From assembly GCF_021249345.1 (NCBI RefSeq), contig NZ_CP089588.1, forward strand, positions 2,418,001 to 2,482,000: DNA of 64,000 bases, written 5' to 3'. The notes beneath the pieces were generated by a model. It saw nothing but the letters and a program-made list of their open reading frames with translations, did no database searches and had not been told where the DNA came from. A program made the position numbers and the translations under genes. The stretch comes from Halobacterium wangiae (GTDB lineage Archaea > Halobacteriota > Halobacteria > Halobacteriales > Halobacteriaceae). Below, piece by piece: positions 1-9,228 of this stretch (within the stretch, counting starts at the first letter, position 1; the number at the start of each line of letters is the position of its first letter).

Positions 1-1
1 G

Positions 2-574
2 CTGTTCCGGGGGGTCGACACCGCCGTCGAGGTGACGCCCAGCGTGGACGCCCGTACTGCTGGCGGCGCCGCGGTTGCCGCCGGTGGTGCCGTCGCACTC
101 GCACTCGTGGCGACCGGGGCGGTGTCGCTGTACTTCATGCTCCCCGGCGCAGTCCTGCTGTTCACCGCGGTCACCGCGGTCGCCGTCGGCGCCGCGGCGC
201 TCAGGGAGCCCCCGACCACGCTCTCGCTCGGGCTTGCCGCGGTCGGCGTCCCACTCAGCGTCGGCGTCGTCGCGGCGTTCGTCGGGGCGCTCGCGTACCC
301 GGGCGTCTTCGGCTGGACCGTCGGGCGCGCGCTCTCCGCTGGCTGTCTCGCGGCGCAGGTTGGCGTGTTCGCCGTGCTCGGCGCGACCCGGAACCGGGAC
401 GGAGGGCGGCGCTGGCGCCGGTTCACCGCGGCCGTCGCCCCCGTAGTCGGCGTGGTCGCGTTGCTCGGCCCCACGGTGGTCCTGCTCGCGTGGGTGCCGC
501 TGCTCGCGGTGCTCGCGCCACTGGCGTACCTCCTCGGCGCGTCGGTCGGTCGGAGCGGGCTTCGAAGCGTTTAA
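2..574 (+). CDS. Hydrophobic membrane protein, 5' end probably outside window
   Basis: The frame is open from base 2 with no upstream stop in the window, so the gene may begin before the window. A GTG at 32 is the first start inside and would give 180 residues. The protein is almost entirely hydrophobic, with about five to six membrane-spanning stretches rich in Ala, Val, Leu and Gly and a short basic loop (GGRRWRR) near the middle. I recognise no family. The stop codon overlaps the TATA-like box of the next gene. Confidence 0.6.
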   Translation: MFRGVDTAVEVTPSVDARTAGGAAVAAGGAVALALVATGAVSLYFMLPGAVLLFTAVTAVAVGAAALREPPTTLSLGLAAVGVPLSVGVVAAFVGALAYPGVFGWTVGRALSAGCLAAQVGVFAVLGATRNRDGGRRWRRFTAAVAPVVGVVALLGPTVVLLAWVPLLAVLAPLAYLLGASVGRSGLRSV

Positions 575-577
575 TCG
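570..577 (+). promoter_or_regulatory. TATA-like box for the 600 gene
   Basis: The AT-rich stretch TTTAATC lies 23-30 nt before the ATG at 600, which is the spacing expected for a leaderless haloarchaeal transcript. Confidence 0.5.
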
Positions 578-599
578 GTCGTGTTCCGAAGCCGCGGGT

Positions 600-866
600 A
601 TGAGACGGCTCATCATCCACGGCGACCCCGGCGTCCGCCGTGACGCCATCATCGAGTACGAGGGCGAGGAGAAGGTCCTCTTCCAGGTGACGCGTAACGG
701 CGACTGGCACGGTCCCGAGGAGGTCCAGCTCTGGTGTGTCATGGGGGACGCCGACGAGCAGGAGGACTACGACAAGCGCAACTACATCCCGCACTGGCTC
801 GAAGTCGACACCGCCGACGCCGAGGACATCACGGTCATCAAGCGCGCCGGCGACCTCGCGGTCTAG
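600..866 (+). CDS. HAH_0734-like conserved haloarchaeal protein
   Basis: A small acidic 88-residue protein starting MRRLIIHGDPGVRR and containing a conserved-looking central WHGPEEVQLWC segment. It matches what I remember of the HAH_0734 family, which is confined to haloarchaea and has no known function. There is no signal peptide or membrane segment, so it should be cytoplasmic. It ends 4 bp inside the convergent DUF2298 gene (stop codons overlap). Confidence 0.8.
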   Translation: MRRLIIHGDPGVRRDAIIEYEGEEKVLFQVTRNGDWHGPEEVQLWCVMGDADEQEDYDKRNYIPHWLEVDTADAEDITVIKRAGDLAV

Positions 867-3259
867 TTCTGCGTCTCGACGAGTTCCGTCCGGTTCACGG
901 CGTAGACGGTCACTGATGACGTTACCGTCGCTATCGAGATGCCGGGCTCGTCCGCCACGTTCGCGACGTCGTAGCGCTCCCGCTCAACGGGGCCGACCCA
1001 GATGTAGTCGACATCGTGTTTCCGCAGCAGCACCGCCCGTGAGACGGGGTCCTCCGTCTCGTAGACGATGTCCACGTCGCTGACTCGCGTGTAGTAGGCG
1101 TCGTCGCCCCGGTATATCGTCTCCTGTATCCACCCGGCCACGGTCGGTATCCCCGTCAGGCTGGCCTCCGGGTTCTGCCACGAGTAGGGTTCGAGTCCCG
1201 GTGCCGAGACGAGGTGTGGCTGGCCCGGTTTCTCCAGGAGCCACTCGATGGCCGCGGCCTCCCCGGGTCGCTCGTCGTGGACGTACTCCATGGCGTCGAT
1301 GGTCGGGTCGTCCATCTGGCCGAAGTGGTTCGTCAGCGCCAGGCCGCCGTAGACGGACGCCGAGACGACCAGCACGGTGACGAGAGCCGTTCCCCCAGCC
1401 GACCTGAGTCGTGCGTTCGAGCCAACCCGGCGGCGTGCGAGCGAGGCCAGTGCCACGCCGGCCGCCACCGACCAGAGCGCCCACGCCTGCGCGTACACCT
1501 TGAACACCGTGTTGAACCGCTCCGGGGAGGCGTTGTCCGCGAGGTAGACGTACTCCACGAGGACGACGAGGCCCGCGCCCGCGACCACCAGCACGCCCTC
1601 GAAGCCGACTCGCGAACGCCGCCGCAGCAGCCACGCGCCGGCTACCAGCGGCCCGCCCAGCGCGAGACCGACGAAGTCCAGGGGGACGCCCGCCACGACC
1701 AGGTCGAACGTCGCGGCCAGCGTGACGAGGAAGACGGCGGCGACCCCCACGAGCGCCCAGTCCCAGCGGTCCCGCGAGCCACGAGCGACGAGGTACGCGC
1801 CCAGCGAGGCGAGGAAGAGGCCGTGGACCAGGACGAACGAGCCGAGTCGGCTCGGCTCCGGCAGGAACGCGGGGCTCCGTTCGCTCGCGCCGACCAGGAG
1901 GACGTTCCAGACGAACGGCCACACGAGCGCCAGCGACACCACCGCGACGACGGCCGCGACGGCCACGCCGAACGCGACGCGCTGGAGTTCCGCGCCGACG
2001 CGTCCGTTGCGCTCGAAGGCCCGCCGGAATCTCCCGGGGACGAGCGTGTGCGGGGCGGCGTCGGCGAGCGCGACAGAGAGCGCCGTCACGCCGAGCACCG
2101 TCGGGAAACTCCACGTGTTCGTCGCCAGTATCGTCGCCGCCAGCAGTGGCATCGCGCCGAAGAGGAGCGCGGCCCGGCGCCGCCTGCGCTCCGCTGCCGT
2201 CTGGTAGTACGCGAGGGCCACGCCCGCGACGAGGAACAGCACGGCGACGTCCATCATGTGGCCGTGCAGGTCGCCGTTCAGGTACGCGAACAGCGGGAAC
2301 TCGTTGATGCCCGTCTCGACGATACGGCTCGCGTGCCAGCTGTCGAACGTGCCGGGCGTGATCGAGGGCGCGAGGTCCTCACGCATCCCCGCGGCCGCCA
2401 CGACGTCCTCGACCAGCCCCACCTTCGCCGCGAGCAGTCGCACCGGCGTCAGGAGGTTGCTCGCGAACCCGAAGACGAACGCCGCGAGCACGCCCGCGCG
2501 GACCCGCCGCGAACGCGTGACTGCGGCCGCAGCGAGCGCCGCCGGGAACACGAGCAGGTGCCAGGACACGCCGGTCGCGACGAGCACGAGCGCGAACACC
2601 ACGCCCGCGACGCCGAGTGCCGTCGACCCGCGAACCGGCTCCGTCTCCTCCTCGTCGCTCGCACTCGCCGCTATCGTGCCGGCGAGTCCGTACGCGCCGG
2701 TGACCGCCATCGCGTAGAACCCCGCGAGCGCGGGACTGTACGCGAACCGCCCCTCCGTCCCCGTCAGCAGCGACATCGCCGCGGCCATCAGGTGGCCGCC
2801 GTAGTAGTAGATGACGCGCTCGCCCGCGAACCACATGTCCTGTGGCGGCAACCGGTCCGCTCGCAGCAGGCTCTGCAGGATGCCGAAGTCGAGGAACTTC
2901 TCGCCCGCGAACGGGTGGACGCCGTCGCTCGCCGCCCGAATCGCGAGCAGGAAGAGGAACGCGACCGTGAACACCGCGACGACCTCCGCGTACGCACGGG
3001 CGTCGACTTCGATGCCGCCCCGCGCCAACCACGCCGACAACGCGAGCAACAGGAGGGCGACGGCGACCACCACCCACAGGCCGAACGCGAGTTGCCCGAC
3101 CCACAACAGTGGCAGCGTCAACAACACGAGCGCGGTCGGCATCGCCAGCGACGCCCCGCGGTCCGGCGCGTCCGGCAGCACGCGCGCGGCGAACGGGAGG
3201 CCGACGACCAGCAACACCTGGAACAGGAGCCACCAGCGAACGACGACACCGTACTCCAT
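863..3259 (-). CDS. DUF2298 (Chlor_Arch_YYY) polytopic membrane protein
   Basis: A 798-residue integral membrane protein with many transmembrane helices. The segments FAGEKFLDFGILQS, YYYGGHLMAA and FNTVFKVYAQAWALW are typical of the DUF2298/YYY family, which resembles GT39-type membrane glycosyltransferases. A soluble C-terminal part carries ASLTGIPTVAGWIQE and ends in VDYIWVGPVERERY. I chose the ATG at 3259 (MEYGVVVRWW), which opens directly into the first helix; the 48 extra residues available upstream are Arg/Cys-rich and not protein-like. A divergent flippase gene lies 147 bp away. A role in surface glycan assembly is inference. Confidence 0.85.
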   Translation of the reverse strand: MEYGVVVRWWLLFQVLLVVGLPFAARVLPDAPDRGASLAMPTALVLLTLPLLWVGQLAFGLWVVVAVALLLLALSAWLARGGIEVDARAYAEVVAVFTVAFLFLLAIRAASDGVHPFAGEKFLDFGILQSLLRADRLPPQDMWFAGERVIYYYGGHLMAAAMSLLTGTEGRFAYSPALAGFYAMAVTGAYGLAGTIAASASDEEETEPVRGSTALGVAGVVFALVLVATGVSWHLLVFPAALAAAAVTRSRRVRAGVLAAFVFGFASNLLTPVRLLAAKVGLVEDVVAAAGMREDLAPSITPGTFDSWHASRIVETGINEFPLFAYLNGDLHGHMMDVAVLFLVAGVALAYYQTAAERRRRRAALLFGAMPLLAATILATNTWSFPTVLGVTALSVALADAAPHTLVPGRFRRAFERNGRVGAELQRVAFGVAVAAVVAVVSLALVWPFVWNVLLVGASERSPAFLPEPSRLGSFVLVHGLFLASLGAYLVARGSRDRWDWALVGVAAVFLVTLAATFDLVVAGVPLDFVGLALGGPLVAGAWLLRRRSRVGFEGVLVVAGAGLVVLVEYVYLADNASPERFNTVFKVYAQAWALWSVAAGVALASLARRRVGSNARLRSAGGTALVTVLVVSASVYGGLALTNHFGQMDDPTIDAMEYVHDERPGEAAAIEWLLEKPGQPHLVSAPGLEPYSWQNPEASLTGIPTVAGWIQETIYRGDDAYYTRVSDVDIVYETEDPVSRAVLLRKHDVDYIWVGPVERERYDVANVADEPGISIATVTSSVTVYAVNRTELVETQN

Positions 3260-3406
3260 CGACCGGAACGAGTCGACGCGACGGCAAACGCTTTCGGGTT
3301 CGCAGTCACAGAGACGGTGGACGCGCCGGTACTCCCCACTCCTTGCCGGGATTCCGTGCATCGAACCACTTAATGGCGGGAGCGGACACCCGGCGGATAG
3401 CAACCG

Positions 3407-4942
3407 ATGGAACGTGGGCAGGACGACGTGGTAACGGACGACGAGCGCCAGGCACTACTGACGATCGCGCACGGCGCCGTCGTGACCTCCGGAGGGGTCT
3501 CCGCGCAACGAGTACTGATCACCGCCGCAGAGTTCGTGCTCGCGCGCGGCCTCGGCCCCGTGGCGTACGGCGTGTACGCGCTCGGCTGGCGGATCGCACA
3601 GCTACTGTCCCGACTCGTCACGTTCGGCAGCGTCCCGACGCTCCAGCGGTACCTCCCCGCCGCCGAGGACGACCCGGCGCGGCAGTCGCGACTGGCGGGA
3701 CTGGCGTACGCGACCACGCTCGGTGTCGGCCTACTCATCGCCGCTGGGGTCTGGGTGCTGGCCCCGTGGATCAACGACGTCACGGTCCAGCAGCCGTCGT
3801 TCCCGGCCGCGATGCGGCTGTTCGGGGCGCTGGTCCTGCTGCTCGGCCTGGTGATGCTCTACGCGGCGACCTTCCGCGCGGCCGGGTCGGCCCGCGGCGA
3901 AGTCCTGTTCAACAAACTCCTCCGTCCAGGCGTCCGACTCGTCGGTGCGATCGCGGCGCTCGCACTCGGCTACTCCGTGGTCGGCATCGCGGGCGCGTTC
4001 GTCGTCTGCACGCTGCTGCTGGTCGTCCTCGGATATCCGGCCACCGCGAACGTCACGGGCGTTAGACCCACGCTCCGGGGCGGACGGACCGAACTGCGCC
4101 AGTTCTACGACCACGCGGCACCCGTCGCGATGAGCAGCCTCGGCAAGGTGTTCCAGAACCGCGTCGACCTCCTCCTGGTCGGCGCGATGCTCACGGCCGT
4201 CTCGGCGGGCATCTACAACGTCGTCCTCGTGTTGATATCCATCGCGTGGATTCCCCTGCTGTCGTTCAACCAGTTACTGCCGCCGGTCGCCTCCCGGCTC
4301 TACTCCAGCGGCCGGATCGAGACGCTCAACGCGGTGTACTCCTCGGTGACGCGGCTCATCGTCACCACTGTGGTGCCGATTCTCGCCGTCCAGCTTGTGT
4401 TCGGTCGGGAGCTGCTGGCGGTGTTCGGCCCGACGTACGCCCGCGGCTACGTCCCCCTCGTCGTCTATCTCGGCGGCGTCTTCGTCGGGAGCGCGGTCGG
4501 TGCGACCGGCTGGCTGCTCATGATGACCGACCACCAGTACGCCCGGATGGGTCTCGACTGGCTGCTCGCCGTGCTGAACGTCGCCCTGACGTACGCGTTC
4601 GTCCGCGAGTTCGGCCTCGTCGGCGCGGCGCTCGGCACGTCTATCGCCATCGCCGTCCAGAACGGCCTCCAGGTCCTGTTGCTCCGCCGCTTCGAGGGAC
4701 TCTGGCCGTTCGACACGTCGTTCCTCAGGCCGCTCGCCGCCGGCGTCGCCATGACGACGGTGATGCTGGGCGTCCGAACGTCGGTCGACGGACCGCTCGC
4801 AATCGGCCTCGGCGCGGCCGCCGGAATCGTCACCTACGTCGCGACACTGCGGCTGCTCGGCATCGACCCACGGGACCAGCTCGTCGTCCGGGAGCTCTCG
4901 GGCCGCTACAGACAGGACGTCGCCGACGCCGTCCCCTTCTGA
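3407..4942 (+). CDS. Wzx/MATE-like oligosaccharide flippase
   Basis: A 511-residue membrane protein with about 12-14 predicted helices and the fold signature of the polysaccharide biosynthesis (MVF/MATE) superfamily: the N-terminal LARGLGPVAYGVYALGW segment and a middle FQNRVDLLLVGAM are typical of lipid-linked oligosaccharide flippases such as AglR or Wzx. It would move lipid-linked sugars across the membrane for S-layer or pilin N-glycosylation, which is inference. It is divergent from the DUF2298 gene. A weak TATA-like ACTTAATG lies about 35 nt before the ATG. Confidence 0.85.
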   Translation: MERGQDDVVTDDERQALLTIAHGAVVTSGGVSAQRVLITAAEFVLARGLGPVAYGVYALGWRIAQLLSRLVTFGSVPTLQRYLPAAEDDPARQSRLAGLAYATTLGVGLLIAAGVWVLAPWINDVTVQQPSFPAAMRLFGALVLLLGLVMLYAATFRAAGSARGEVLFNKLLRPGVRLVGAIAALALGYSVVGIAGAFVVCTLLLVVLGYPATANVTGVRPTLRGGRTELRQFYDHAAPVAMSSLGKVFQNRVDLLLVGAMLTAVSAGIYNVVLVLISIAWIPLLSFNQLLPPVASRLYSSGRIETLNAVYSSVTRLIVTTVVPILAVQLVFGRELLAVFGPTYARGYVPLVVYLGGVFVGSAVGATGWLLMMTDHQYARMGLDWLLAVLNVALTYAFVREFGLVGAALGTSIAIAVQNGLQVLLLRRFEGLWPFDTSFLRPLAAGVAMTTVMLGVRTSVDGPLAIGLGAAAGIVTYVATLRLLGIDPRDQLVVRELSGRYRQDVADAVPF

Positions 4943-5010
4943 CCGCTGGCCGACAGTCGAACGACGCCAACCTCGCTGTCGCTCGGTTCTACTCTCGAGA
5001 CGGATGGAAA

Positions 5011-5038
5011 CGAACGCGGAGACGAGACTCCGCGTTCG
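5011..5038 (-). repeat. Hairpin 1 behind the duplicated tRNA tail
   Basis: An 11-bp perfect inverted repeat (CGAACGCGGAG / CTCCGCGTTCG on +) closes a 6-nt loop ACGAGA. On the minus strand it is followed by TTTCC, so it could act as a terminator. The same loop and flank (ACGGATGGAAA) recur at 5142-5178 with a different stem. Confidence 0.8.
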
Positions 5039-5048
5039 GTTACGCGCC

Positions 5049-5074
5049 AGAAGTAGCGGGAGGTAGATTTGAAC
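5049..5074 (-). repeat. Duplicate of the tRNA-Met 3' end (direct repeat copy 1)
   Basis: These 26 bases are identical to 5190-5215, 141 bp away. They reproduce the 3'-terminal T-arm/acceptor half of the initiator tRNA plus a few bases beyond it. There is no 5' half, so this is a tRNA fragment and not a gene. Confidence 0.85.
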
Positions 5075-5132
5075 CGGAGAGTGACGGTCCTCGCTGCGCT
5101 CGGCTGCGTCACTCAGGGTTCGAATCTACACC
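5062..5132. repeat. Long inverted repeat built from T-arm-like sequence
   Basis: The arms GGTAGATTTGAACC (5062-5075) and GGTTCGAATCTACACC (5117-5132) are near-perfect inverse copies. Inside them lies a second perfect pair, GAGTGACG (5079-5086) and CGTCACTC (5107-5114). The outer arms read as tRNA T-arm sequence in both orientations. Confidence 0.7.
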
Positions 5133-5152
5133 GACTACTACACGGATGGAAA

Positions 5153-5178
5153 AACTGCGCAGACGAGACTGCGCAGTT
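5153..5178 (-). terminator. Hairpin 2, probable terminator of tRNA-Met
   Basis: A 10-bp perfect stem (AACTGCGCAG / CTGCGCAGTT) has the loop ACGAGA. On the minus strand it begins 16 nt after the tRNA 3' end and is followed by TTTCC. Position and T-run suit a transcription terminator or processing signal. Confidence 0.6.
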
Positions 5179-5194
5179 GGTTTCGCAGGAGAAG

Positions 5195-5269
5195 TAGCGG
5201 GAGGTAGATTTGAACTACCGATCTCCGGGTTATGAGCCCGGCGGAATCTCCTGGCTATCCCATCCCGCT
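5195..5269 (-). tRNA. Initiator tRNA-Met (CAT)
   Basis: A 75-nt cloverleaf on the minus strand. The acceptor AGCGGGA pairs with TCCCGCT, the discriminator is A, and the anticodon arm is CCGGG CTCATAA CCCGG. The A1-U72 pair and the three G-C pairs next to the anticodon loop are the hallmarks of archaeal initiator tRNA. No intron is present. CCA is not encoded. A TTAA box at 5295-5298 lies 26-29 nt upstream. Confidence 0.95.
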
Positions 5270-5338
5270 ACCTCTCCGTAACCCGGTCTTTCAGTTAAGG
5301 GTTCTGTTTCGGCCGCCGTGTGGGGATTCTCTCCCCGG

Positions 5339-6034
5339 CTACGCGTCGAGTTCCTCGAGGAGCGTCTGCGCCGCCGCTGCCGACGACTCGGGGCCGCGAC
5401 CGGTGAGGAGGTCGCCGTCGACGGTGACGCTCGTGTCGCTGTCGAGTTCCGCGTCCCAGTCGCCGCCGGCCGCGACTACCTCCTCTTCGACCCAGTAGGG
5501 GAGTTTCCGGCCGTCGGGCATCCGGCCGTCGTCGTCGACGATGTCGGCCTCCCAGGCGTTCGGGAAGCCGGTCACCTCGCGGCCGTCGACAACGAAGTCG
5601 GCGTCCTCGTCGTGTGCCTTCGCCTCGCGGACCCACGCGAGGATGCCCACCGCGTGGCAGACGACCAGGGCCTTCTCGCTGTCGCCAGCGAGCGCGTTCC
5701 GCAGGACGCGTCGCGCGTCGCGGTCCTGGTTCACGTCCCACACGGTCCCGTGGCCGCCGGGGAACACGACCGCGTCGTAGTCCGCAGCTTCGACGCGGGC
5801 AGTGGGCTTCGGGTTGTTCAGTCGCTCGTCGGTCTCGTGGACCTCGCGCACCCACTCGGCAGTCTCCTCACCGACCTCCTCGGGGTCTGCCGAGCGTTCG
5901 TCGAGGACCGGCGGGTCGCCGCTCGGCGTCGCGACGGTGAGGTCGAACCCCTCGTCGTCGAGCGTGGTCAGCGGTTCGATACACTCCTCGCCCCAGTAGC
6001 CGTGCTCGCTCACGACGAACAGTGCTGATGGCAT
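5339..6034 (-). CDS. DJ-1/PfpI family protein (type 1 glutamine amidotransferase-like)
   Basis: A 231-residue cytoplasmic protein. It has the DJ-1/PfpI plan: an N-terminal strand MPSALFVVSEHGYWGEE with the acidic partner, AVVFPGGHGTVWD at about residues 90-100, and the nucleophile elbow VVCHAVG near residue 130 carrying the reactive Cys followed by His. A GRGPESSAAAAQTLLEEL C-terminus is typical of the Hsp31-like branch. Members act as chaperones, glyoxalases or deglycases; the substrate cannot be read from sequence. It stands alone, facing away from the HGPRT gene. Confidence 0.85.
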   Translation of the reverse strand: MPSALFVVSEHGYWGEECIEPLTTLDDEGFDLTVATPSGDPPVLDERSADPEEVGEETAEWVREVHETDERLNNPKPTARVEAADYDAVVFPGGHGTVWDVNQDRDARRVLRNALAGDSEKALVVCHAVGILAWVREAKAHDEDADFVVDGREVTGFPNAWEADIVDDDGRMPDGRKLPYWVEEEVVAAGGDWDAELDSDTSVTVDGDLLTGRGPESSAAAAQTLLEELDA

Positions 6035-6106
6035 GGCTGTTCGCTAGTAGTTCCGGCAGACGGAAAAGTAGCCGACCACCCGCGAGTCCGTCCGACTGTG
6101 TGGGGG

Positions 6107-6673
6107 TTATCCGTCGCCGTGCTCGTCGACGATGACGACGTCGCCGTCGTCGACGTCCACGTTGATGAGCGTCTTCACGTCGATGCCGCCCTCCTCGAGT
6201 TCGTTCGGGCCAGCCTTCTTGATGACCGCGACGACGTCCGCGACGTCAGCGCCGATGTGGTCGAGGGCGTCCGTGATGGCGCGCAGCGTGCCGCCCGTCG
6301 AGAGCACGTCGTCGAGGACGAGTACGCGGTCGCCCTCGGTGACGTCGTTGATGTACATCTCGTTCTCCGAGTAGCCCGTCTGCTGGCTCAGCGCGACCTC
6401 GCCCGGGAGGCCGTACTCGCGCTTGCGGATGACGACCAGCGGGATGTCTGTCATTAGCGAGACGGCCGTGGAGATGTGGATACCCATCGCTGCGGGCGTC
6501 ACGATCTTGTCGACGTCCTCCAGTTCCGCCTTCCGGATGATGCGGATGACGATCTCCCGGAGGAGACTGGGTTCCAGCATCGGCACCCCGTCGCTGATGG
6601 GGTGGACGAAGTAGTGATAGCCGTCTTTCTCGATGATAGGGGCGTCCAGCAGGGACTGCTTGAGCCTATCCAT
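6107..6673 (-). CDS. hpt: Hypoxanthine/guanine phosphoribosyltransferase
   Basis: A 188-residue purine salvage enzyme that joins hypoxanthine or guanine to PRPP. The PRPP-binding loop [14 protein letters not shown] is at residues 117-130. The archaeal APRT-like HGPRT features [18 protein letters not shown] and [11 protein letters not shown] are also present. I chose the ATG at 6673 ([10 protein letters not shown]), the family's usual start; the 67 upstream residues in frame are not protein-like. A TATA-like CTTTTATTCC (6694-6703 on the minus strand) sits just upstream, implying a leaderless mRNA. Confidence 0.92.
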   Translation of the reverse strand: MDRLKQSLLDAPIIEKDGYHYFVHPISDGVPMLEPSLLREIVIRIIRKAELEDVDKIVTPAAMGIHISTAVSLMTDIPLVVIRKREYGLPGEVALSQQTGYSENEMYINDVTEGDRVLVLDDVLSTGGTLRAITDALDHIGADVADVVAVIKKAGPNELEEGGIDVKTLINVDVDDGDVVIVDEHGDG

Positions 6674-6867
6674 GCCGGGAATACTCTTGCCGGGAATAAA
6701 AGGTGACGGAACGAGTCGGCCGGGTCCGGCACGAACGCTCGCTGGCCGCGGTGCGAGCTGTCGGCGGACCCCGATACCGCCGCAGGTTCCGGCGAGGATT
6801 GCGGGCAGTACGCGCACGCACGACGAAGATTGAGAACTGTTAAGCGCCGCCCTCCGAAGGGTAACCT

Positions 6868-9228
6868 GTGACACCGAACCCGGACCCTGCGGCAGTGGTG
6901 ACGCTCGTCGCCTTGCCGTTCGTCGCCGCCGCGTTCACGCCGGCGGTGTTCCGGTGGCTCGGCGAGCGCACGGCCTACTACGCCGCCGCCGTGGCGCTCG
7001 CGTGCTTCGGACTCGCGGCCAGCCAGTACGGTGCCCAGGGCACCGTGACCTTCGCGTGGATCCCCGCACTGGACGTCTCACTACGGTTCTACGTCGACGG
7101 TCTCGCGCTCTTGGTTGGCTTCCTGGCGAGCGGAATCGGCGTCCTGATCTTCACCTACTCGGCGGGCTACATGCACGGCGAACCGGGCCAGGCGAAGTAC
7201 TACACCGCGCTCCTCGCGTTCATGGGGTCGATGCTCGGCGTCGCGTTCGCCGCCGACCTCCTCGTGCTGTTCGTGTTCTGGGAGCTGACGAGCATCGCCT
7301 CGTTCGTCCTCATCGGCCACTACACGGGCGAACGGGCCTCGCGCTACGGCGCCCGGAAGTCGATGCTCATCACCGTGGGCGGCGGACTGTTCATGCTCGC
7401 GGGGTTCCTCCTCGTCTGGTCGGCGACCGGCACGTTCGACCTCGCGGCGCTCGTCACCGACCCCGAACCGTACCGCACGATGCTCAGGGACGCCGGCCTG
7501 CTCGTGCCCGCCGTCGCGCTGATCGGTATCGGCGCGGCCGCGAAGTCCGCACAGGTGCCCCTGCACATCTGGCTGCCGAACGCGATGGAGGCGCCGACGC
7601 CCGTCTCCGCGTTCCTCCACTCCGCGACGATGGTGAAAGCCGGCGTCTACCTCGTCGGCCGGTTCCGCCCGTACCTCCTCACCGACGAGTGGACGCTGCT
7701 GTTCACCGTCATGGGTCTGCTCACGATGACCGTCGCCGCGATGCTCGCCGTCACCGCGACGGACATCAAGGAACTGCTCGCGTACTCGACGGCGAGCCAC
7801 CTCGGTCTCATCGTCGCCGGCTTCGGCTTCGCCTCCATCTACGGCGCGGAGACCGGCGCCTTCCACATCCTCAACCACGCGCTGTTCAAGGCGCCGCTGT
7901 TCCTCGTCGCGGGCATCGTCGCCCACGAAGCCGGCACGAGACGCATTGGCGACCTCTCCGGACTCGCCGACGACCTCCCCATCACGGCCGCCGTCGCGGT
8001 CGTCGCCAGCCTCGGGATGGCGGGCGTCCCGCCGTTCAACGGCTTCTACTCCAAGGAACTCCTCTTCGAGGCGGCATACTACGCGGCCGAAGCGTCCGGC
8101 GGTCTCGCGTGGCTCTACCCCGTCGTCGCGGTGTTCGGGAGTATCTTCACGTTCCTCTACTCCATCCGCTTCATGTCGCTGTTCTTCGGGGACCGGCCCG
8201 AGGCGCTCGGCCACATCCACCGGCCGCCGGCCACGATGTGGGTGCCCGCCGCGCTCCTCGGGACGCTCGCCGCCCTCGTCGGCCTCGGCGGCGTGCTCTC
8301 GACGGTCGGCGTCGCGCCGGTGCCCGTCGACAACTTCGTCGGGAGTGTGGTCGGGAGCGTCGCCGCCGAGGAGGCCCACGGCTTCCACTACTACCTGCCG
8401 ACGGAACTCACCCCCTACGCCGCGATGAGTGCGGTGACCATCCTCGTCGGGGCCGCGACGTACCCATTCTACGACCGCATCCACGACGGCCTGAACGCGC
8501 TCATGGCCGCGGTCCCGCCGCTGCGCGCCAACTGGTGGTACGACGGCACGGTCTTCGGTCTGAACCGCGTCAGCGTGCAGGCCGCCAACACCGTCCAGAA
8601 CGGCCTCCTGCGCACGTACGCGACGTGGACGTTAGCCGTCTCGGTACTGCTCGTGCTCGGCGGCTACCTGCTCGCCGAAGTCTCGGTCCCCACGAGCACG
8701 ACGACGCTCGTCTCGCCGGCCATGGTGCTCGTGTTGCTGGTGGCCATTGTCGCCGCGGTCGCCGTCGGCATCGCGCCCTCCCACATCGCGGGCGTGCTCA
8801 CCCTCTCCATCCTGGGGTTCATGGTCGCCATCTTCTACATCCTCGCGAGCGCGCCCGACCTCGCGCTCACCCAGCTCACCGTCGAGACGCTCACGCTGGT
8901 CATCTTCGTGCTCGTCCTCGACAAGCTCCCGGCGTACTACGGCGAGGTCAAACGCTCCCGGGCGCTCCGCGACGCCGCGCTGTCGCTGCTCGTCGGCGCG
9001 ACGGTGACCGTCACCGTCCTCGTCACCACCGTCGCCACTCCCACCAAGTCCATCAAGGAGTACTTCGTCGGGCAGGCGATCCCGAAGGGCGGGGGTGGCA
9101 ACATCGTGAACGTCATCCTCGTCGACTTCCGGGGCCTCGACACGCTCGGGGAGATCGCGGTCATCGCGATGTCCGCCCTCTCCGTGCTGACTCTGGTCGC
9201 CATGCGCGAACGGGGTGAGGCGTCGTGA
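6868..9228 (+). CDS. mrpA: Mrp Na+/H+ antiporter subunit A (with MbhE/MrpB-like C-terminus)
   Basis: A 786-residue membrane protein of the NuoL/MrpA family. The proton-channel core has FWELTS with Glu139, the lysine in [12 protein letters not shown] (Lys226) and [10 protein letters not shown] (Lys257). After about residue 600 comes a DUF4040/MbhD-type block ([14 protein letters not shown]), then an MbhE-like tail, the usual composition of the large MrpA. Translation starts at GTG 6868. It heads a seven-gene operon whose stop and start codons overlap, so subunits are probably translationally coupled. The complex exports Na+ in exchange for H+ across the cell membrane, a key function in a halophile. 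Confidence 0.93.
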   Translation: MTPNPDPAAVVTLVALPFVAAAFTPAVFRWLGERTAYYAAAVALACFGLAASQYGAQGTVTFAWIPALDVSLRFYVDGLALLVGFLASGIGVLIFTYSAGYMHGEPGQAKYYTALLAFMGSMLGVAFAADLLVLFVFWELTSIASFVLIGHYTGERASRYGARKSMLITVGGGLFMLAGFLLVWSATGTFDLAALVTDPEPYRTMLRDAGLLVPAVALIGIGAAAKSAQVPLHIWLPNAMEAPTPVSAFLHSATMVKAGVYLVGRFRPYLLTDEWTLLFTVMGLLTMTVAAMLAVTATDIKELLAYSTASHLGLIVAGFGFASIYGAETGAFHILNHALFKAPLFLVAGIVAHEAGTRRIGDLSGLADDLPITAAVAVVASLGMAGVPPFNGFYSKELLFEAAYYAAEASGGLAWLYPVVAVFGSIFTFLYSIRFMSLFFGDRPEALGHIHRPPATMWVPAALLGTLAALVGLGGVLSTVGVAPVPVDNFVGSVVGSVAAEEAHGFHYYLPTELTPYAAMSAVTILVGAATYPFYDRIHDGLNALMAAVPPLRANWWYDGTVFGLNRVSVQAANTVQNGLLRTYATWTLAVSVLLVLGGYLLAEVSVPTSTTTLVSPAMVLVLLVAIVAAVAVGIAPSHIAGVLTLSILGFMVAIFYILASAPDLALTQLTVETLTLVIFVLVLDKLPAYYGEVKRSRALRDAALSLLVGATVTVTVLVTTVATPTKSIKEYFVGQAIPKGGGGNIVNVILVDFRGLDTLGEIAVIAMSALSVLTLVAMRERGEAS

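Noticed and set aside
1214-3373. A 719-residue open frame on the + strand opposite the DUF2298 gene
   Set aside because: Its translation is Arg/Glu/His-rich without fold-like pattern, and it is the exact shadow of a well-supported membrane protein. High-GC haloarchaeal DNA creates such frames.
5049-5074. A second tRNA-Met gene
   Set aside because: Only the 3' half is present, with no D-arm or anticodon arm; it is a duplicated fragment.
6954-9218. Long + and - frames over mrpA (also 7081-8484 on the minus strand)
   Set aside because: Both translate to Arg/Pro/His-rich noise; the mrpA frame carries all NuoL-type motifs.
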